Assembly: GCA_015478945.1 (NCBI GenBank)
Contig: JABUQX010027763.1
Span: 2,501 to 40,000, forward strand
Length of the DNA stretch: 37,500 bases
Reading direction: 5' to 3'
Source of the DNA: Trachelipus rathkii
Lineage: Eukaryota > Arthropoda > Malacostraca > Isopoda > Trachelipodidae
The notes below the pieces were generated by a model that was not told the DNA's origin, searched no databases, and saw only the letters and a program-made list of their open reading frames with translations. Shown here in pieces: positions 1-11,419 of this stretch (the first letter of the stretch is position 1; each line of letters begins with the position of its first letter). A program made the translations under genes and the position numbers.

Positions 1-745
1 CTAGAAATCTTTCTTTACAGAACAAAATTGTATTAAGGTACTATTCTGGAAAAACAAGAAGATTAAGCGTTGTAATATTTACCATATCCTTCGCCTGTAT
101 TTTCAGGCATGATCAATTATTTATAATGCAGTTTAACAAAAATAATTTAAATACTAAAAAATCTTAAAAATTATGTTTTACATTATTGTGAAGGTTTTAA
201 AAAAAAATAATAATTAATAATTTCATCGATTGAAAAATCAAAAAAAGCTTTACCAATTATTTTGCAAAACAGCTATTATCATCATGGATACTAGTGGCGT
301 ACCTGCCAAATATTAAAAAAACATTCAAACATTCATTCATTTCATTAAACTTCATATTGATGTCTGGCTTAAGTTTTTTAATAAAAAAAGATGATCTGCT
401 GATACGAAGATAGCTTGAAATTACAACTTGGAAAAACTGGAAAAAAAAGATTTTAAGAGCAACTGTGAGCAATTCAGACCTGTATTAGCGGATTTTTGCT
501 TCCTTTCGTGTGATGTCCCATATTTAACTTGGGTTTATACCTGGTTGCATAATTCGGGTTCTTAAGTGTAGTTGTGTATCTCAACATAAGCATTAGCATT
601 CTGCTTCTTTTTGCAAGTAAATTGATACACAACATAACTTCTGTAATCCTCCGAACAATGACCACGGGTACTAAAATATAAAATAAAATAAAATAAAATA
701 CACTCATCTCGGTGTGTAAAATAATAATAATAAATATAATAAAAA
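1..745. other. AT-rich intergenic DNA, no gene recognised
   Basis: I see no gene here. Two minus-strand open frames (257-472 and 474-761) are low-complexity, hydrophobic and without any recognisable motif, as expected by chance in AT-rich DNA. A short AAAAT pentanucleotide run lies at about 673-701 and an ATA run at about 720-740. Confidence 0.6.
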
Positions 746-749
746 AAAA

Positions 750-1800
750 GTTATATGCCACAAATTATTTAAATTTTTTTTTGCAACTAAAAAAAAGAAA
801 ATTTGCGATAACTTTTTATTATATATCAGATTATTGGGAACCTTTCAGATCATGCATTATTGGAAAAGATATAGATATTGCGCTTAGATAAATTTTTTGT
901 ATACCAAACGGTTTTGCCGCTGTTCATGGGAAAACTTCAAAATTTTCAAAAGTTTTCCCCATGACTAGCTGCAAAACAGTTGGGCATAAAATACATTGAT
1001 CAAATAAAAGATGTGTATCTCGTAAAGTTATAAAAGCTATAAAAATTTCATTCTTATTAGATGAATAATAAAATATTGCATGACACCAATCATTAAAAAC
1101 ATTTTTGCCAACTCAAAAATGAAAAACAACGAAAACTTTATTATTATTTATGCGATCAATTTGAAATTTTCAGAGCACATTTACCTTTTGAAGGTAGACA
1201 TTTTTTGTTTAGCAAAATAAAAGGTTTTGATGTCCAACAGATTTCCGCTGTTCATGTGGAAACATTTCACAGTTTTCGAAAGTATTTCTCGTGATCAGCG
1301 GCAAAAAACTGTAGGCATATAAAACATAATGAAACCATGCACAACTATTGTTGATAATTCTTAGATCTTTTGAAAAACTTTGACAGCTCCATTGTAATCG
1401 GGGGCATAAATATTAAAAAGTTACATGCCATACATATTCATATTTTTTTTTTCAACTCAAAAATAAAAAAATCATGTTAAATTTTCTTTATTAATTCATC
1501 GATCAATACAATAATTTCTTTAAACATCACTTCCTAGTCAAGATTCACATTTTATTTTAGAAAATGAGTCTGGGTGAGAGAGAGTGCGAGAGAGTTTGTT
1601 CGGCTGCGTTTATGGGGGGAAAAAAATTTGAAAATTTGAAAATATTCCCATGCACAGAGAAACATTTCCAGTTCTCCGATACCAAAAAACTTATTTAACA
1701 GAAAATGTTGTATCTTCCCCACCTATTACAGCTCGAAAGTTTTCGTATTGATCCGCATGAAAAAATAAAAAAAGTTATCCCGAATATTCATTTATGACTT
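750..1800. repeat. Tandem repeat of ~340 bp, about three diverged copies
   Basis: The same order of sequence words recurs at about 750, 1079 and 1421. Each copy has a TTAYATGCCA-like start, a run of T, CAACTMAAAAA, and then ACTTTWTTA. About 160 bases further on, each copy carries a CCGCTGTTCATG...CATGA-CAGCGGC dyad (911-977 and 1241-1308). In the third copy it is decayed to GGGGAAAA...TTCCCATG at about 1612-1655. A further GTTAT...GGGCATAAAA fragment near 1775-1840 may be a partial fourth copy. Copies differ by substitutions and indels, so this is an old satellite-like or element-derived array. No coding potential is seen. Confidence 0.65.
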
Positions 1801-2039
1801 AGCCAAAATGAACCCCTTGAAAATTTGGGCATAAAAATATACTTACCTATTGAAAATACCCAGACATTCGAAAGACCATCAATTCTACACTAGACAAGTG
1901 TTAGAACCTAAAAAATCATAGAATTGATTTTTCTATTTACACTTCAAAAGTTAGGACCTCCCCCTCTATGAAATTAAATGGAAATTAGAAGAAAATATTT
2001 TGTGAATTGGAAGTTAAAAGTTAAAAAACTTAAATAAGA

Positions 2040-2040
<1 letters not shown>
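1800..2040. other. AT-rich intergenic DNA
   Basis: No gene or clear repeat is seen. The stretch grades into the AAT/ATT microsatellite downstream. Confidence 0.5.
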
Positions 2041-2937
<897 letters not shown>

Positions 2938-3130
2938 TATTGTAATGCTGTAGACTCTTATTTTATTATTATATTTATGATTTAAATGATCGTTTCTTCG
3001 AGCTTTAATGTTATTTTTCTCGATTTATTGTTTCATTTTTAAATATTTTTGTTTGGTCGTAAATACTAGTTGATATCTACTTCTCATTTGTAAATGGTAT
3101 TAAACACCTAATCCATTACTCAGAGATCTT

Positions 3131-3155
3131 AATATATATATATATATATTATATA

Positions 3156-3186
<31 letters not shown>

Positions 3187-3245
3187 CTATATATAATATG
3201 TATATATATATATATAATATTTATATATATATATATATATATAAA
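3131..3245. repeat. TA dinucleotide microsatellite
   Basis: An imperfect (TA)n tract interrupted by single missing bases. The overlapping minus-strand open frame (3129-3356) is mostly alternating I and Y codons and is not a gene. Confidence 0.9.
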
Positions 3246-3429
3246 ATAAATTAATATAAATGATATAATAAAAAATAAATGAATAAAGAAATGGATACTT
3301 TTTTCAATTGTCGAAAACTTGTTCTGTCTATGTAAAGTGAAAAATTCAAAATACAATTGATATATAACTGGCTTGTTAAAGCATAGTGACCCATTTAAGC
3401 GTTTTTACAAACCAGGATTTTAAAGCACT

Positions 3430-3660
3430 GTGTGGAGACATGGCTTCGAAACTGGAAGTATCTTTAGACCTGGAAAATATTCGTAAAATAGTTCTAGAAG
3501 AAGCGGATAAGCAAAAAAAAAAAAAATGATTAAATGGGCGCTTCGTGCATTTAAAAATGGATGCTTGCAAGCTAAATTATTTTGCTCTTAATATTAGATA
3601 TGTGGACGAAGGTAAAAAGAATATTACTATCAAAGAAGCCACCATCTTGAACTATGAATT
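3430..3660 (+). pseudogene. Short hAT-like transposase relic
   Basis: On the plus strand an ATG at 3440 opens a short frame ending in DLENIRKIVLEEADK and then a poly-A run at about 3510-3525, after which the frame breaks. A different frame (3555-3615) reads KLNYFALNIRYVDE. That matches, from memory, the MDAC..NYFA.NVRYVDE segment of hAT-derived proteins of the KIAA1586 / zinc-finger MYM or BED-like group, in the DDE core region. What follows (about 3615-3700) loses the family pattern and runs into the big palindrome. Only some 60-70 residues can be suggested, with a frameshift and no flanking terminal repeats seen. The assignment rests on one motif, so other origins are possible. Confidence 0.3.
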
Positions 3661-4485
3661 GACACTATCTTCATCAAAGTGTCACTCGTTTTGAGTATAA
3701 CATCATTTGGACTGTGAATAAACGTAGACATTAGCAAAAGTCTAGGGCAAACCTAACATTATTCAACAAAAACTTAACCTAGGCTCACGTTTCTAACACA
3801 TCATCGTCAGTTAACACAGTAATATCTTACAAAAACTCATCATTTCTCTAACAAATCAGTGTTATTCCCACATTGTCATAGTAATATTTAACATAACGTA
3901 CTTAACTTACGAATAAACAGTTTTCATTAACCAAGAGTATCTAAAGCAACACATTACCTTCCGAGAGAAAACCCAGGGGATGCGCCCCTTGAAAGGGTGT
4001 GAATCCTGCGAGGGGGGATCACCCCGAAGGGGTGTAAGCGGGCTTTACCCCTCCGAAGGAGGGGTAAGGCCCGCTTACACCCCTTCGGGGTGATCCCCCC
4101 CGCAGGATTCACACCCTTTCAAGGGGCGCATTCCCCTGGGTTTTCTCTCGGAAGGTAATGTGTTGCTTTAGATACTCTTGGTTAATGAAAACTGTTTATT
4201 CGTAAGTTAAGTACGTTATGTTAAATATTACTATGACAATGTGAAATAACACTGAATTTGTTAGAGAAATGATGAGAGTTTTGTAAGATATTACTGTGTT
4301 AACTGACGATGATGTGTTAGAAACGTGAACCTAGGTTAAGTTTTTGTTGAATAATGTTAGGTTTGCCCTAGACTTTTGCTAATGTCTACGTTTATTCACA
4401 GTTCAAATGATGTTATACTCGAAACGAGTGACACTTTGATGAGATAGCTGTTCAATTCATTAGTTCAAGATGGTATCTTTGATAG
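3627..4485. repeat. Giant palindrome, ~428 bp arms, GC-rich core
   Basis: The left arm (3627-4054) is the reverse complement of the right arm (4058-4485), with the centre at 4056. Near the centre the arms are almost identical. At the outer ends they differ mainly by 1-2 base indels, for example GATGAAGATAGTG versus GATGAGATAGCTG. The core (about 3958-4155) is GC-rich in otherwise AT-rich DNA and contains smaller hairpins: CCCTTGAAAGGG (about 3986-3997), CACCCCGAAGGGGTG (4020-4034) and ACCCCTCCGAAGGAGGGGT (4047-4065), each repeated in the other arm. There is no coding frame. It may be a foldback element, an inverted duplication or a long-read or assembly fold-back artefact. Confidence 0.93.
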
Positions 4486-4624
4486 ATTGTCACTTTGTTA
4501 AGGGATTGTAGTATAATACGGCTTTACTGTTGCCTAATATGCTCGAAAAGTTCGCGGAACATATCGGAGTATTGTATTGATCTGTTAGCTAGTTACCTTG
4601 AATTCAATAGGGAATTTTTTTCAG

Positions 4625-7600
4625 GATGTTAGCGTTATTCATACGCTAGGTATGTTAGTTTGCATTTGTACATTATATTCTTAGTTACGGTTATGATTTG
4701 TTAGCTTTATTGATGCTAAAACTTTGTTTGTTAAGCATATATTTTCGTAGGTTAGTATATAAAGAACATTATTTTTATGTTATGTTTGTCCAAAAATTTG
4801 ATAATTGAAATATGACTTGAATCAATAGCTCAAGATCACAGGTGGGTGGACGGCTAGGGGGATTGCAAGGATGGGATGGTTTGATTTACTGATTTACTGA
4901 TTTATTGCTTTAAATTCAGTAAACATTACGCCTTACTGTGATATTTTACTCAAAGAACTTATTTTATGTTTGTTAGGATAAAATTTTGTTATTTTTTGCT
5001 ATGTTTGGTTAAAAATTTTTTGTTATGTTTGCGATTATTCGCTGGGGATAATGATATTTAGACGAGGTTATGCAGAATTTTTTTGATTAAATGTTACGAA
5101 GTTGATGTAAACATTTGTTACGTCAGCAATATATTCTTTGTCAGTATGATTATTAGACAGGTTTATTGCTAAAAACTTTTTGTTAAATATTACGATGTTA
5201 ATGTAAAATAACATTCTTATGTCAGGATAGCATTTGAAAAAGTCTGAATAGTGGTACGTTTTGAGACGAAGAAGTGTTATGTACTTTACTGTGTAAAGTG
5301 CGAAAGTTTGTTAATGTTAGTGGTTTATTCATGCATATGGTGTGTTGGGTTGTCATTGCTTACATTATATTCTTAGTTCAGTTTATGTGTATTTTAGCTT
5401 TATAATGTTGGGAATACTTTTTAGTTAGCATACTTTCATGCTCTGTATGATATTTAAACAAGGTTATGATAAATTCTTGCTAATTATTACTGTGTCAAGT
5501 GTAAAATTAACATTAATATGTTGGAGATATGTTGGTAAAAAGGTATGATAGTTACGTTTTGTATGCCAATTGTCAGCTTACTTTACAGGTGTTAATTAAG
5601 TGTGGAACTTTGTTAATGTTAACAGTTTTTATTCATGTTTAAGGTGTGTCTAGATTCGTCGTTGTAACATTATTTTCTTAGCTCAGTTGATGGCTATGTT
5701 AGCTTATTAATGTGAAAACAATGTTACGTTGGCATATATTCTGGTTAGTATCAAAAGAACTTATCTTTGTACTATGTTATTGTTGTTGTGGTTGTTGTTT
5801 TCGAACGAGAATATATACCCTTTTGAACTGGATATGGTTCATTCGTACGTTCTCGTATTCTGTTTAACTTCTTCTGAATTGGGTGAAAGAAGAATCTCAT
5901 ACATTTAAGGGCAATGTTTTACACTATTTTCGTTCAGTAGATAGTTTTTCTTCGCTGGTGTTGATACGTTTGACATCTCCCTGCATCTCTTACGCTTGTT
6001 GTTGATATCTTCATGAGGGTTGTCGTTATTTCCCAACCGATTGTAGTCATTTATTATTTAATTCGTAAACGAATGCGGACTGCTACATTGCTTTGTATTC
6101 CTGCCAGAGGGTCAAAAATAATAAGTATTGCATCACTTTATTGCAAATATGTTTAAAGCTGTTTAAAGATCATTTTTTTCATGTTTAGAGTTGGTATTTT
6201 TTGAAAGGAGGCGGAGTCTAAAAAGAGGTAAGTCTAAAAACTTTACTTTATTCGTATTAACTCGTTAGGTATATGATGGTTAGGTATGGTTATGACACCT
6301 TTTTATTGATAAATGTTACTGTGTCAATGTTAGAAAATTAACATATATATGCTAGAGATATGCTTGAAAAAGTTATGAACAGAGTTACGTTTTATGTAAC
6401 ATTAGATTCTTTACTGATATTAATGTGTGGAACTTTGTTATAATGTTAACAGTTTATTAGGGCCACGTAGAAGATGTGTTTAGCCGCTTGTCGAAGCTGA
6501 ACATTATTTCCTAGTCATATGATGCTATGTTAGCTTTTATTAATGTGAAAACATTTTATTATGATAGAGTATATTCGTTGATCAGTTATAATTAACCCAT
6601 GTTGTGAGAAATTTTAGTTAAATTTTACTGTGTCAGCCTGTAAGAATTAACGTTAATATGGTAGAGTTATGCTTGAAAAAGTAAGATTAGGTTACGTTTT
6701 TTGCATACCATGTAGTTGCTTTACTGGTGTTAAGTGCATGGAACTTTGTATAATGTTAACATTTTATTTGTGTGTAAGTTGTGATAGGTTTGTCTTTGTG
6801 CATTATTTTCCTAGTTCATGTTACGCTATGTTAGCTATATTGATGTGAAAACTTTTGGTACGTTAGCATACTTTCGCAGCTCTGTTATGATAATTAACCA
6901 ATGCTTGTGAGAAAATTTAGTATAAATGTTACTGTGTTAGTGTAAAGTTAACTAATAAGTTAGAGTTATGCTTGAAAAAGTGAAGAATAAGTTACGTTTT
7001 GCATACCATGTTAGTTGCTTTACTGGTGTTAGGTGTGGAACTTTTTAATGTTAACAGTTTATTTCCTGCTTAAGATGTGCTAGGTTTGTCTTTGTGCATT
7101 ATTTTCTTCAGGTTATATGTATGCTATGTTAGCTTTATTAATGTTGGAAACTTTTTACGCTTTTAAGCCAGTACTTTCGCTGGTCTGATGATAACCTTAA
7201 CCAATGTTGTGACAAATTTAGGTAAATGTTAACCTGTGTTAGTGTCAAGATCTAACGTTAATATGTTACAGATTATTTGAAAAAGTAAGATTATAGGGTT
7301 ACGGTTTTGCATACCATATTAGTTTGCTATTAATGGGTTAAAGTGGGGACTTTGTTTAATGTGACTCAGATTCCTGCTTAAGATGTGTTATGTTTGTCTT
7401 TGGGCATTATTTTCTTAGTCAGGTTGATGCTAAGTTAGCTTTATTAATGTGGAAACTTTATTATGTTAGGATACTTTCGCTGGTCTGTATTGATAATTAA
7501 CAATGTTGTGATAAATTTTGCTAAATGTTACTATGTTAGTATAAGATTAACGTAATATGTTAGAGATAATATGCTTGAAAAGTAAGATTAGGTTACGTTT

Positions 7601-7785
7601 TGCACACCCCATGTTAGTTCTATGCTTGTTAAGTGTGGAACATTTGATTAATGTTAACAGTTTATCCTGCTTAAGATGTTATGTTTGTCTTTGGGCATTA
7701 TTTTTCTTAGTTGATTATAAGCTATGTTAGCTTATTAATGTGAAACACTTATTATGTTAGCATACTCTTCGCTGTCTGTATTATG
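4625..7785. repeat. Satellite-like tandem array, ~300 bp period (left block)
   Basis: The words GTTAGCTTTATTAATGTG, TTAACAGTTTATTC, ATGCTTGAAAAAGTAAG and AAGTGTGGAACTTTGTT recur in fixed order. The anchor GGAACTTTGTT (or a close variant) lies at about 5301, 5604, 6430, 6741, 7037, 7346 and 7637, giving spacings of about 291-311 bases where copies are adjacent. Copies differ mostly by single-base indels. The period is interrupted by an unrelated stretch at about 5770-6240. No open frame runs through the unit, so this is non-coding satellite or element-derived DNA. Confidence 0.85.
5770..6240. other. Non-satellite segment inside the array
   Basis: The satellite words stop after about 5765 and resume near 6240, so the spacing between neighbouring anchors rises from ~300 to ~826 bases (5604 to 6430). 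The intervening sequence is TTG-rich at its start and contains no recognised coding motif. It may be an inserted element or a variant unit. Confidence 0.5.
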
Positions 7786-7879
7786 ATGCTGCAGATTGTC
7801 ATTTTATTTTCGCATCCGCGGGATGCCGGAATGCGTGCGGATGTTTGATTTTAATATCCCGCGGAATGCCGCGAATGCG

Positions 7880-7939
7880 GGATGTTTTGATATATCATAT
7901 ATACTATATATATATAATAGAATATATATTATATATATA

Positions 7940-7988
<49 letters not shown>

Positions 7989-8032
7989 ATATATTACTAT
8001 ATATATATATAATATATATATATTATATTCGA
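7880..8032. repeat. TA microsatellite inside the hAT element
   Basis: An imperfect (TA)n tract directly follows the left subterminal repeats of the hAT relic. It has probably expanded within the element. Confidence 0.9.
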
Positions 8033-8159
8033 GTTATAGCCACAATCTGTTAATATAATTGTGTACAGGTTACGTTACTGGGAACCCAACTCAAATTGCC
8101 ACCCACCAACCTCTTTTCCATAAACCATCGCCCTTAATGAAAGATTATTTACAATGGGA

Positions 8160-9055
8160 TTATATACTTTTTGCACTAGAATTAGAAATTCAAGATACAG
8201 GAGGTTGGGCTTGAGAAATTATTCAAATTTTCTTGCTGAGCAGCCCAGCATGCTAAATACTCTCGAACTGTGGGAACATAGTTGAGACAGGCTAGTATTT
8301 CCTTGCAAGCACCAACAAATGTCTTAACTCAAGCGTGGTAACATTCCTTGCCTTACACTTTCACAAACTAGATTGGGTCAATTCATCTTGAACTCAATGT
8401 TTTACTGGTGCATAGTTTCAATCAGTGTGCCACTGCATCTTTTGTATGGTGTGTTTCTCTCATCCACTAACCACTGGGCGTGTAGACATCTTCAGTGACA
8501 GCTGATTATTGATTTACTCGTAGAAGGTATTGGTTCTGTAGATTTCGTTTTTCTTTTAATGGGTGGCGAATTATAGACTGTCCGGAAGGAGGATATTGAA
8601 AGGGAGCCCACAGAGGGGGGATTAACTTTTTAATATTGTTGAAACAAAAAAACTTTCCTTTTTAACGAGGATCTAAGTAAGTTGCAATAGTATGAAGGTC
8701 ATTAATTTCAACAGAACCAAAGCGTTTTTCTAGCTCTATTTTAATTGCATCTTTCATTAATCATATTTCATTTGAAATGGTTACCCAAATGCATTCCATA
8801 ACGTTAATTAATCGGCATTACATCGTAGGACAGAAGCTGTAGAGCGCTGATTTTTTGCGGTAGTTTTCTTCAAAATGGTTTTAAAATTTTAATGCAGTGT
8901 GATATGATGTCATTTTCCACATTAATAAGAATGTTAACTTTGGAATACGAACTGGCGTAGGAAGCAAGAGGCTCTTTGAGCAATACTTCTTTCCATCATA
9001 TGAAGTGTACTATTCCAGCGAGTTGGAATGTCTTTGATAATATTAAGATATGGAA
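8160..9055 (-). pseudogene. hAT transposase, 3' half, decayed
   Basis: Reading the minus strand from 9052, the frame gives YLNIIKDIPTRWNSTLHMME (9030-8990 region). This is the hallmark D-[IV]-P-T-R-W-N-S-T segment of hAT transposases, within the DDE/RNase H-like fold. Further on, ELEKRFGSVEINDLHTIATY followed by LDPR (about 8745-8660) matches the TyLDPRyK region. A LARKY...FPQFES...AG..SK segment (about 8320-8220) matches the start of the C-terminal dimerisation domain. Several stop codons and frameshifts separate these blocks, and the DNA-binding N-terminus is absent. It encodes no functional transposase. The family call is firm; the exact hAT subgroup is not determined. Confidence 0.8.
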
Positions 9056-9384
9056 TATCAAGCCATTTTTGAATTGCCTTCAACTCATTTTCATTTTCAT
9101 TTTCTTTTCAGATTCCTCTTAAGTGTTTTAACTAACAAAAAAATTCTTTATCAAATCTCGACAATAAACATCCGCGCAAAAACACCCGCAGGGCAAAGCG
9201 CGGATGCGAATGAGCACGGATGCGGATCTTTAATAATGTTGGGATGCTCCGCGGATGCGGATGCCGGATGCGGATGTTACATGCATCACTAGTCTGTATG
9301 ATAATTAACCAATGTTGTGATATTTTTGTAAAGTTACTATGTTAGTGTAAGATTACGTTTTAATTAATTTTAAGGGAAAGGTAC

Positions 9385-9480
9385 GAAACAAACAGAAATC
9401 ATAGGTATTGCCGTAAGTTTCGAAAACGAACCAAAAAAGAATCATAGGTATTGCGTAATATTTCGAAAAGTGGGAGGAGT
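9385..9480. repeat. Local ~50 bp tandem duplication
   Basis: The word AATCATAGGTATTGC followed by TTTCGAAAA occurs twice, about 52 bases apart, within the satellite region. It is a two-copy direct repeat with no other function suggested. Confidence 0.6.
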
Positions 9481-10064
9481 TTGAACAATTTCTCGACTTG
9501 TATTTGTAACTCTAGTGAAACAGGAACCACATCAGCTTTGTACCTGTTTTTGTTGCATTGTTAGTTACTTTAGTGTTGTTAAGTATGAAACTTTGTTAAT
9601 GTTAGTCATTGTGTGTGCGCAGATCTACTAAGGTATGTTAATGTGGTGGTGGTCATTATGTGCCGTTATATTCCTAGTTCAGATATGATCATGTTAGCTT
9701 ATTGATGTTGCAAAAACTTTGGTACGTCAGCATATATTTGTTTTGCGGTATGCTTGCTGATTAAATTTTTGTTTTAAATTTACTATGTTATGCAAAAAAA
9801 TATTAGTAAGATAATTGTTAGAATGAATCTGTTTGAAAAAGTAAGTGAATATAGAGATAAACGGGCATGTTACAGCCAACGATTCAGTTTACTTTCCTAG
9901 ATTGCCAAGTTATTGGTATTTAATGATATAAGGAATTTAGATAAATAATTAATAAATTATAATATACTTAGCCAAAATCAGGTATATAAGACAAACTCAT
10001 GTTAGCTTATTATGTGTGATGTGAAAACTTGTTATTTACTGTTTTACTAAGTTTTAGTTTATGT

Positions 10065-10960
10065 AAAAATGTAAAAATTTTTTTACGTTATAAACAATAA
10101 AAAAAGAACTAAAAATTTTTAAGTAAAAAACTAAAAAAAGTTTTAAAGAAATAAAGTTAAAAAATTAAAAGTTTTTTTAAAAAAAAAAACAAACTAAAAG
10201 TTATTTTAAACGAATAAAATAAAAATAAAAGCTAAAGTTTTTATAAAACAAAAAGTTATTAAAGAAATAAGTTAAAATAAATAAAAGTTTTAAACAAAAA
10301 CAACCTCTCCCATTCGTGAAAGGCAACATTCTATATGTTTTGCTAGTTTACTCTACTGTTGTTAAGTATGTGACACTATTGTTAAATGCTTAGTTGTTAT
10401 ATTTCGTGATTTTAAGGATATGTTAGGGATGATGTTATACATTATATTCTTACATCAGGTTATGTAATGTTAGCTTTATTTGATGTAAAACATTTGTTAT
10501 GTCAGCATTATATTCTTTGGTTTTTTATAAAAAAAAACATATTTTTTATGCTATGTTTATCATCCAAATTGATACTCGAAATATGACTGGAGTCAACAGA
10601 TCATAGATCAATTACCCCGATTAGATCAGGGTTTGGGACGAAGTAGGGGGGAGAGTAGGGTGGTTTTGATTTACTGATTCAGTGATTTAACTGCTTTTAG
10701 GGTATGTAAAAACACAATTTTTTTACGTTATAAACAGAAAAAGGAATAAAAATTTTAGGTAAAAACAAAAAGTTTTAAAGAAATAAAGTTAAAAATTAAA
10801 AGTTTTTTTTAAAAAAAACCAAAACAAACTAAAATTTTTTAAAGAAATAAATTTACAAATAGCTAAAAGTTTTTTAGAAACAAAAAAGTTTTAAAGAGAA
10901 ATAAAGTTAAAATAAATAAGGTTTTTTAAAACAAAAAGGAAAAAAAGTGTGAAAGACAAC
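10065..10960. repeat. A/T-homopolymer module, two copies ~625 bp apart
   Basis: Blocks at about 10065-10310 and 10690-10945 share the same series: TTTTTTTACGTTATAAACA, AAAGAAATAAAGTTAAAAA, and runs of A and T. Both then lead into AACATTCTATATGTTTTGCTAG or its close variant and a satellite unit. This indicates duplication of a larger unit of about 620-640 bp containing the module plus one satellite copy. Confidence 0.75.
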
Positions 10961-11419
10961 GTTCTATATGTTTTGCTAGTTACTCACAGTTGTTAAGTAT
11001 TGAAACTTTGTTAATGTGTTAGCTGTTTATTCATGTTTAAGCTGTGTTAGGTTTATCGTTGTATATTATATTCTTAGTTCAAATGATCATATGTAAGTTT
11101 TATTAATGTGAAAAAAACTCATGTTACTAGTCCTATTATTCGAGTTGATCGGTATGAAATAAGACAACTCTCTTGATCATATTTTTGTTAAATCATCTAT
11201 CTCATGTAATCTAAATTACCATGTGGCTATGTTAAATTATATGCTTGACAAAATTGTGATAATAGGTTTAGTGTTCAGCTTTCATACTAAGTGTACGGTT
11301 AAACACTTTACTTTTTGTTTTAAGTGTGGTGAAACTTTGATTATAATTTTTTGCTCACTATTTACTCAAGAACGTCACGTCATATGTATCTCGTTATTTG
11401 ATTTTGCTCCCTCTCATTA

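Larger units (their letters stand above)
7790..9291 (-). mobile_element. Degenerate hAT DNA transposon inserted in the satellite
   Basis: The left end (from CAG at 7792) and right end (about 9230-9290) carry clustered CGCATCC / GGATGCG words in inverted orientation, as in hAT subterminal repeats. The right end read on the minus strand begins AGTGATGCATGTAACATCCG. The satellite word GTCTGTATGAT occurs on both sides (7774-7787, with a 3 base insertion, and 9292-9302), which fits a target-site duplication of hAT size. The inside holds a minus-strand transposase relic and a TA tract. At ~1.5 kb it is shorter than a full element with a ~600-residue transposase, so the 5' coding part has been lost. 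Confidence 0.75.

Noticed and set aside
3627..4485. Palindrome as the joined ends of a hairpin-ended viral genome
   Set aside because: No viral replication or capsid coding sequence is recognised on either side. The flanks are a transposon relic and satellite DNA.
9050..9292. 80-codon plus-strand frame
   Set aside because: It is the reverse strand of the hAT transposase relic plus the GGATGCG subterminal repeats.
9385..9480. CRISPR-like repeat and spacer
   Set aside because: Only two repeat copies, imperfect, within satellite DNA of a eukaryotic genome.
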